Shown here one piece after another: positions 57,440 through 64,000 of a DNA stretch of 64,000 bases (position 1 is its first letter; each line of letters opens with the position of its first letter). The position numbers and the translations under genes were made by a program. The stretch comes from Monodelphis domestica. Its lineage: Eukaryota > Chordata > Mammalia > Didelphimorphia > Didelphidae. The notes under the pieces were generated by a model. That model saw nothing but the letters and a program-made list of their open reading frames with translations. It did no database searches and had not been told where the DNA came from. The DNA lies in NCBI RefSeq assembly GCF_027887165.1, contig NC_077228.1, forward strand, positions 185,157,643 through 185,221,642. The letters run 5' to 3'.

Positions 57440-57810
57440 TGGAATTTGGTCATAACAACAATCCTAGGAAGTAGATGCTATTGTTATCCCCATTTGACAG
57501 ACGAGGGAAATGAGGCTGAGAAGGCTTAATTAACTTGCCCAGGATAACAGTTCATAAATACCAAAGATAGGATTAAGAACTCAGATCTTACTGACTCTGG
57601 GTTCAGTACTCTTTCCAACTGTTTCCTAATAAGAACTAGAATGATTTCATTTGATAATGTTTATTTCCTTTAACAAACAACCCCGGGAAGTAGGTGTTAT
57701 TCTGAGCCAGAGTTTATAGTTGTGGAAACTGAGGCAGACAACAGTTGTGACTCACCCCAGGTCATAATTAATAAGTGTCCAAGGCTGGATTTGGCTTCAT
57801 ATCTTCTAGA
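57440..57810 (-). repeat. Two MIR-type SINE remnants
   Basis: Copy 1 (57440-57640) shows 'ttatccccatttgacagacg' and 'aacagttcataaataccaaa'. Copy 2 (57650-57810) shows 'ttgtggaaactgaggcagac'. Confidence 0.65.
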
Positions 57811-57933
57811 TATGCCTTAGAAATAGGGGTTTGAACCAAGAGCTCCCTTTTCTACCTTTGCTTCCCTTTCTACCTTTCCAGTGACCTGACTTGCACACCG
57901 GCCTCTGCCCTGTCTCTATCTTTTTATACAGTC

Positions 57934-58140
57934 ATGTACTGGGTATTAATTCTGTCCCTTGGTGTAACTCTGACATATTCCATCTGTCTATCAGAAGACT
58001 GGACCACCTTCATCCCTCCTGGAAAGCCCTGGCATGGAAAATGTCTGGGGTCCTCAGTCTCTCCCTCTGCTAGCACAGTCGCTGACCAGCAGACTCTGCT
58101 CCTTGCCACGGGTCCAGACCTGAATATTACACTGGCATAA
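57934..58140 (+). CDS. Doubtful short ORF with signal-peptide-like start
   Basis: A 68-codon ORF in unique sequence. Its first 18 residues (MYWVLILSLGVTLTYSIC) look like a signal peptide and are followed by a short polar region with no recognised domain. A polyadenylation-type word (taataaatg, near 58262) lies 120 bp downstream, and a pyrimidine run with CAG lies upstream (57880). I do not recognise the protein. It may be chance, or the terminal exon of an unknown small secreted protein. Confidence 0.12.
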   Translation: MYWVLILSLGVTLTYSICLSEDWTTFIPPGKPWHGKCLGSSVSPSASTVADQQTLLLATGPDLNITLA

Positions 58141-58799
58141 GGCCCCCACTTAATAGGGATCACCCCGGATTCATGATCCACTGAAAGGACACCCCCTTCC
58201 CCAATCAGAATGTCCATAGGCTTCTAGCTATTTTGTGCAGAGCTGGCCTAGAGGGAAGAGCTAATAAATGTTTATCTGGGGTTTCATTGAATCTTCACCT
58301 CATCAGTCTGTCTCTCTGTTTCATCTTTGTTGGGGGGTTTCTCTGGGGGGCTGGACTTGGCTGAAACCCTTCACATCTCTGGCTTTGTTCTCAGAAGTCC
58401 TTTGCTTCATTTTCAAAAGGTAATGACATACACTGGGGCCATCTATTAGAGGCAAGAGGTGGAAGTTATTACCCTTAGGAGAAGCAATTTGCCCAACGTG
58501 GTTTTTACTTTTCTAAATGATTGTTTCCATCACTGAACTTGTTTTCATCAGAGCCCCTCATTTCCCATGGTAAGAACCCAGCAAAAAAGCAAATTCTGTT
58601 GCATAATGGGCTGACTGGTCAAATGGGTGCTATTAAGTGGCGCAATCAACTGTGTTTTCTCTTCCTCCCCCTTCTAAAAATTTAGGATCTTGGGAATTTT
58701 AGAGTTTAGAGTCGTAGAAGGCAACTAGCTCAGGCTCGCATCAGTAAGCAAACTCATCTACAGCATTGTCCTTTAATCTGAGCATCAGAGGATTTAACG

Positions 58800-59020
58800 C
58801 TGGTTGTTGTTCAGTTGTTTCAGTCATGTCTGACTCTTTTTTTACTTCATTTGGGGTTTTCTTGGCAGAGATACTAGAGTGGTTTTCCAGTTCCTTCTCT
58901 ATCTCTTTTGACAGATGAGGAAACTGAGGCAAACAGGGTTAAGTAACTTGTCCAGGGTCACCCAGCTAAGTGTTTAAGCCTGGATTTGAACTCTATTTAC
59001 TGCACCACCTAGCTAGAAAG
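58800..59020 (-). repeat. Family B SINE
   Basis: A reverse copy starts 'tggttgttgttcagttgttt' and continues 'gatgaggaaactgaggcaaa' to 'tttactgcaccacctagcta'. Confidence 0.85.
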
Positions 59021-59039
59021 GACCTTAAATATCATCTTA

Positions 59040-59990
59040 TTACAGTCTCAGGAAGGAACCTCACAAGTGATCCAGTCAAATCTGGACCTGTAGAGGAAAT
59101 TACCTCCATCACCTCCCCATCAAGTATTTCTTCAGCCTTTGCTTAAAGACCTCCAGTGAAGAGAACCCTCTATGTACTGAGGGAACCCTGTCTCTTTGGA
59201 ACTACCCTAAATATTAAGAAGCTTTTGCCATAAATGGAGCTTTTTTTAAAAAAGAAATCATAGAAATTATTTTTTTAAAGACAAACAAGGTTATTAAGTC
59301 ACTTGCCCAGAGGGTCACACAGCTAATAAATATCTGAAACCAGATTTGAATTTAGGTATCCCTGACACCGGGCCCAGTACCTTATCCACTGGACCACACC
59401 ACTGTACCCCTTTTTTGTAAGTAAAAGCTACATTTGGGTAGCTAAGATCCTTTGCATCCTTTGCATCTTGTACCTCTTGCTCTGAGTCCTGCTCTCAGCA
59501 ATCAGGCAGAACAAATCTAATCCTCTAATCTTGCCTTCTCTCTGCAGATTATCTCCAATTTATCCTGACTCTATCTTGTTTGTGCATAATCATTTTCATT
59601 TTGTTGCCCCCATTAGACTTTGTGGTCCTTCAGGGCAGGGACTGCCTTTTGTTCTTCTATATTCCCAAGGCTTAGCATGATGCCTGGCACAAGGTTCTTA
59701 AGAAATGCATGTTAACTGACTGATTCATTCCTCTCCCTCATAATAGTCCTGTAAGGTTTAGACTTAAGGAACCAACCCACTTGTCCGAACCCTGTCCTGC
59801 TAGTCAATGTCCCTCCCAAAATGTGACACCCAGAACTAAACAAAATATTTCGGATATCTGGATGGTCCAACCAGAACAGGGTACAGCAAGATTATCCCTT
59901 CCTTGTCTTGGACCCTCTGATCCACTGAATACAGAGACTAATGGCTTTATACAATTCTACCTCACTTAAATCCAATTCATGCAAGTCAAG
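59040..59990 (-). repeat. L3/CR1 LINE fragment split by other repeats
   Basis: Three minus-strand pieces (59040-59250, 59460-59535 and 59750-59990) follow the CR1/L3 order: 'aaggaacctcacaagtgatc', 'tttgcttaaagacctccagt', 'cccagaactaaacaaaatat'. A reversed SINE piece (59255-59410) and an L2 3' end (59540-59745, plus, 'tagcatgatgcctggcacaa') are inserted between them. Confidence 0.65.
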
Positions 59991-60037
59991 ACGTCCCTAT
60001 GATGGCATCCGTTCTCTTCTGAAATGAAGGATCAGGT

Positions 60038-60219
60038 AACTCAGTGGCTCTGTGGATAGAGCACTAGACCTGGAGTCAGGAGGATCAATCAGGCCTCAGA
60101 CACTTCCTACCTGTGTGATCCTAGGCAAGTCACTTCAACTCAATTGTCTAGCCCTTGCCACTCCTGCTTTGGAATTAATATTCAGTATTAATTCTAACAC
60201 AGCAGGTAAAGATTTTTTT
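60038..60219 (+). repeat. Family A SINE
   Basis: A copy with a worn head, body 'gtctagcccttgccactcct' and end 'caggtaaagatttttttaat'. It is followed directly by an L1 tail, as at 20468-20780. Confidence 0.82.
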
Positions 60220-60386
60220 AATAAGGATCAACAATGACACATGTAAAAACCCAGTGGAATTGCTTGTTGGCTATGGGGGGGGGGGGTTGGAGAAGGGAGG
60301 GAAAGAACATGAATCATGTAATCATGGAAAATATTCCAAATAAATTAATTAAATAAAATTTTTCAATTCAAAAAAATAAGGATCAA
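60220..60386 (+). mobile_element. L1 3' terminal fragment with target-site duplication
   Basis: The L1 terminus (60232-60374) from 'caatgacacatgtaaaaacc' through a G-rich run to 'ttaattaaataaaattttt' is flanked by aataaggatcaa at 60220-60231 and 60375-60386. This shows it inserted by itself into the SINE's A-rich end. Confidence 0.9.
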
Positions 60387-60604
60387 AAACAACAAGAAGA
60401 TAGCATAAGGGTTTTTTTAGCTGTTGTATCACACTGAATTTGTAGTTTAGACAGTTAATATGCTCAGAAATATTCTCTAGAAAGAAGTGACTACATGACC
60501 TGATCTGTGCTAATCTCTGGGGATCAAAAAAAAAAAAAATCAAAACCATAATCCCTGACTTCAAGGAGGGTATATTCTAATGACAGAGACAACTGGGTAA
60601 ATCC

Positions 60605-60895
60605 AAAATATGTAAACAACTAGATGGTGCAGTGGATAGAGTCCCAGGCCTGGAGTCAGGAAGACTCTTGTTGCATTCAAATCTGGCCTTAGACACTTCC
60701 TAGCTGGGTGGCCTTGGGCAAAGCGCTCAACCCTGTTTCCTTCAATTTCCTCATCTGTAAAATGAGCTGGAAAAGGAAATGGCAAACCACTCCAGTGTCT
60801 TTGCCAAGAAAACCCTAGATGGAATCATAGAGAGAAAACCCTAAATGGGATCACAGAGTTGGATGTGACTGAAACTACTGAACAATGACGAAAAT
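60605..60895 (+). repeat. Family B SINE with internal duplication
   Basis: The copy runs from 'caactagatggtgcagtgga' to 'gaaactactgaacaatgacg'. A duplication of about 25 bp (aaaccctagatggaatcata, then aaccctaaatgggatcacag) lies near its 3' end. Confidence 0.85.
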
Positions 60896-61129
60896 CTTAA
60901 ATATAGGGTATGTTCACAGAAGCTAGGAAGGGGAAGTAAGAGAGAGGAAAGAAACACCAAAACATAAGACCTTTTTGTATAAAAGGAAGAAAAGTTAGCA
61001 GGATATGGATTCAATACATCTTCCTCAAGGTTATAGGCCTGGGTAGAGGACAAAAAAAATCAAGCTAAAATATGTGAGAAGCAAATCTGACTACCTTGAG
61101 TTTTCCCTTGTCCCCCTTTACATGGTCAT

Positions 61130-62085
61130 TCATCTGTTTCTAGAATATCTTCACTGAAGATGAGTTCACTATCTTCTGGAACAGTACATTTTTAGATAAA
61201 CTTTGTTCCAGGCTCTGAGAAAAATGTAGTCTTTCTTGTTGTTCTTGTTACCAAGGTCAACCTTCTTTCTTTGAACCAGTGATTTCAGCCACTCTTATCT
61301 CTTCCAAGAACTTGTGCCATCAATCATTCCCTCTTTTGTTTTCTCTCACTTTAAATCTTTCTTTTTTCAATGACTTCTTTTCTGCCTACAAAAATAGTCA
61401 GATTTACTTTATCCCTTAAAAAAAAATCAATTGAACCTTCTATCTTCTTAAGTGGTCATCTCGTATTTCTTCTGTTTTTCATAGCCAAACTCCTAGAAAG
61501 TTATCCTTATTGACTCTATCTCCTTGCTACCTACTTATTTCTCTACACTGTCTACCCTCTGCAGAAAGGTTTTTTACCAATGTAAGATTTAAATTAATAT
61601 CCAATAACTCCAAGTATTCTATTTTTAGAAGATGTATTAGTAATCATTTGAAGTAGAAGAAATACAAGAACAAAAGTAAAACCCTGAGTAAAGCCATATG
61701 AGAAAAATTCTCCTGCTTTGGCACTCATCCAACTGACCTAGCCACATTTCTGGGAGAAGAGCAAGGGTGGAGCTACTCAAAATTCATATCTTCCCTACAT
61801 TAGTATGTTACATAGATACGTATGTTGGGAGAGCAAGTCCCTGGGGAGCAAAATTCTAATTATACACCAAACTACTGAACGGAAACTGCTCTATCCAAAG
61901 TTACCAACAACCTCTAAACTACTGTATCCAATGTTCTCATCTTCTTTCTCATCTGAAGCTTTTGACAGGACAGAACAAGCAATGCCTTTATCCAGGATCC
62001 TCTTGCCTCTTGTTTTCTATGACACTGTTCTCTCTTGGTTCTCCTTCTACTTGTCTGACTGCTCACCCAAATGATACCCAAAGTG
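61130..62085 (+). repeat. L2 LINE, reverse-transcriptase region
   Basis: The longest L2 piece here. The 3' half (61880-62085) still spells L2 RT blocks, such as the word near residue 70 of the ORF 'VFYDTVLSWFSFYLSDCS', typical of the motif after FDTVDH. The frame is interrupted by several stops and frame changes. The ORF 61805-62074 is a relic of this RT. Confidence 0.72.
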
Positions 62086-62254
62086 AAGAGTTGAGTATTT
62101 TGTTCTTGAAACATCCAGGAAGCCGATTTCATTGGATCCAAGAGTATGTGTTGGGGAGAAGTGTGTAAGAAGTCTGGAAAAATAGGAGAGGGCTAGGTTA
62201 TGAGGGGTTTTTTGTGTTTGCTCCTGAAGGCAATAGTAAAACATTGAAGTTTAT

Positions 62255-62510
62255 CAAATTAGGGTTGGGTATGTCTTGAGTTCAATTATGTCTGACTGTG
62301 CCCCCATTTGGGGTTTTTCTTGGCAAAGATACTGGAACAATTTTCCATTTCCTTTTCTAGCTCATTTTACAGATGAGGAAACTGAGGAAACTAAGTGACT
62401 TATCCAGGGTCACAGAGCTAAGAAGTATGAGGCCAGATTTGAACTTATGAAGGTGAGTCTTCGTATTTCCAAGTTCAGTGCTCTCTCCACCCTGTTCCAG
62501 CCATGCCCTA
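62255..62510 (-). repeat. Family B SINE
   Basis: A reverse copy with 'tggcaaagatactggaacaa', 'gatgaggaaactgaggaaac' and 'tgaggccagatttgaactta'. Confidence 0.85.
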
Positions 62511-62995
62511 TGTAAATGAAATATAGATCCGCAACTGATCCTCACAAAAAACAATTTAAAAAAACACCACCTTATAACATGTAGTTCTATTCTCTCTACT
62601 GATGTCCTCACGCCCAGAAATAACCAAATTCCAGGTACTATATACAAAGAAGTTGCAAGCACAGGTAATGACATGTAAAATGGGCTAGGTGTTCATATTT
62701 ATTCCAGCCCATCCAGACTCTTGCTACTCAAAAAGTGATTGGGCTTTGGTTTGGGGCCTTTTAAAAGAATTAGTCTGAAGTAGTTTCTGGCAGTGGAAAG
62801 CTGCTGTTCTGTATTCTGTCTCAGAGGACCCAATCATAGCTCCCTGGTGTCCTCATTTTTCCCTTTTGTTACTGTATATCCCACTGCATTAGAGCTAATT
62901 GTTGAGGTTAATTAACTTAGTTATTGCCTTGAGACAAGAATCAAATCTCATTAGGGTAGAGAACAAAAAATAGTCACCATCTTTGGTGACAGAGC
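62511..62995. other. Unique spacer, no gene seen
   Basis: No repeat is recognised. The 105-codon minus ORF (62357-62674) overlaps the neighbouring SINE and lacks a domain. Confidence 0.4.
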
Positions 62996-63600
62996 CTTAG
63001 GCAAGTCACTGCATCCCTCTAGACCTATTTCCTCCTTTAAAATAATGAAGGATTTAGATCAGGTGAGCTCTCTTGTCTCTTTTGGTTCTAATAATATCCT
63101 GTGCAATCTTTTCCTGTGGGGGGCAATTAGATGACCAGAATAGATAGAGTACCAGGTCTATAGTTAGGAAGACCTGAGTTCAAATCCAGTCTCAAGTGCT
63201 TATTAGCTATGTGACCTTGGGCAAGTCATTTAACTCTGCTTCAGTTTCCTCATCTGCAAAATAAGCTGGAGAAGGAAAGGGCAAACCGCCCCAGCATCTT
63301 TGCTAAGAAACCCCCAAATGGAGTCACAAAGAATCAGATAGCTCTAACAGCAAGAAATCTAAAAGATTAATTGACTCAACAATAATGACCTTTGAGATGC
63401 AGGGTGAGAGAGGAGGATGGATGATAGATTTGGAGTCCAAAAACTCAAATCTCATTCTGTCCATCCTGTGACTTTGGGCAAACCATCTCTCTTGGCTTTA
63501 TTTTCCTCCTCTGTAAAATTCAGGGATTGGATTAGATGACACAGTATCCCATCTAACTCTAAATCTGTGATTCTGGGAGCCTTTAATCCTATGTCTTCTG
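62996..63600 (+). repeat. MIR, family B SINE, MIR
   Basis: A MIR piece (62996-63110), a full family B copy (63120-63365, ending 'gagtcacaaagaatcagata') and another MIR (63415-63580, 'ggagtccaaaaactcaaatc' to 'taaatctgtgattctgggag'). Confidence 0.78.
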
Positions 63601-63889
63601 ACTCAGGTCACTCAGTCAGTTGATGCTGTTGATGCTGACAATGAGGCTTTGAGCCAGTTGTTTTCTGTTCAAGCAGAAGCACGTGATTCTGCTTTTGCCA
63701 TGGAGATGTGTGTTGGAAGAGTCTCCGTTTTGTCCCTCTCCCTATATACTGTGCAGATGGCTGAAATTAATGAAGAAACTGGATTGGAGTAACGGCATGT
63801 GTAGGGGCTCCTGGAGCATGAATAGCAGTGAGGATCTAACCTTAAAAATTCAGCTCTCCAGGGTCTTCTGACATCCATCTAGTAAGCCC
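63601..63889. other. Unique spacer, no gene seen
   Basis: Two ORFs of about 60 codons (63669-63878 minus and 63683-63871 plus) overlap each other and show no domain. Confidence 0.35.
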
Positions 63890-64000
63890 CTAAATCAATT
63901 CAACAAATATTTGTTAAACACCTAAGTTGTACCAGGTATTGTAGTAAGCATTGGTGATTCAAATTTAAAAAAAAATGTTAATCCCTGCCATCCAGGAGTT
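63890..64000 (-). repeat. L2 LINE 3' terminus, cut by window edge
   Basis: 'aacaaatatttgttaaacac', 'taccaggtattgtagtaagc' and 'aatccctgccatccaggagt' are the reversed L2 end. It continues past the window. Confidence 0.72.

Noticed and set aside
61805-62074. 89-codon ORF as a gene
   Set aside because: It is a decayed piece of the L2 reverse transcriptase.

Overview
The window is nuclear DNA from a marsupial. The evidence is repeat composition: dozens of two tRNA-derived SINE families of marsupial type, a nearly whole marsupial-type L1, old L2, L3/CR1, RTE and MIR debris, long introns or spacers, and no compact or bacterial-style gene order. SINE family A (about 195 bp, poly(A)-tailed) resembles WSINE1/WALLSI. 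Family B (about 240 bp, MAR1-like CORE-SINE) ends in an RTE-type tail. The species cannot be fixed from sequence alone.

Only one host protein gene is recognisable: SMIM36 (36320-36601, +), a 93-residue single-pass membrane protein whose human orthologue lies, from memory, at 17q22 between MMD and TMEM100. Its coding sequence is complete in one exon, with a splice-acceptor-like signal 9 bp before the ATG. The rest of the window is intergenic or intronic.

Layout. 1-2776: MIR and SINE debris and a 5'-truncated L1 tail. 2777-9152: a full-length L1 with target-site duplications, an intact ORF1 and an ORF2 broken by one early nonsense codon. 9153-26100: L2, MIR and SINEs, three more L1 tails, a long inverted repeat (14196-15149) and a possible solo LTR. 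26100-28380: the longest repeat-poor stretch. 28400-35960: L3/CR1, RTE, nested SINEs, a second long inverted repeat (32761-33783) and a CTCF-like site. 36000-37250: SMIM36 and flanks. 37250-64000: mostly MIR, L2 and SINE fossils with microsatellites, a 43-bp minisatellite, an RTE 3' end and two more repeat-poor blocks.

The elements illustrate the LINE/SINE partnerships of marsupials. L1 and family A both have A-rich tails. The RTE 3' end at 44280-44685 carries the same tail as family B. L2 and MIR share their 3' ends. Ages can be layered from nesting: L2, L3 and MIR are oldest, then family B and RTE, then family A, and the full-length L1 is youngest. I found no CRISPR array, no operon and no RNA gene. 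SINE heads retain Pol III-type boxes but are not tRNA genes.
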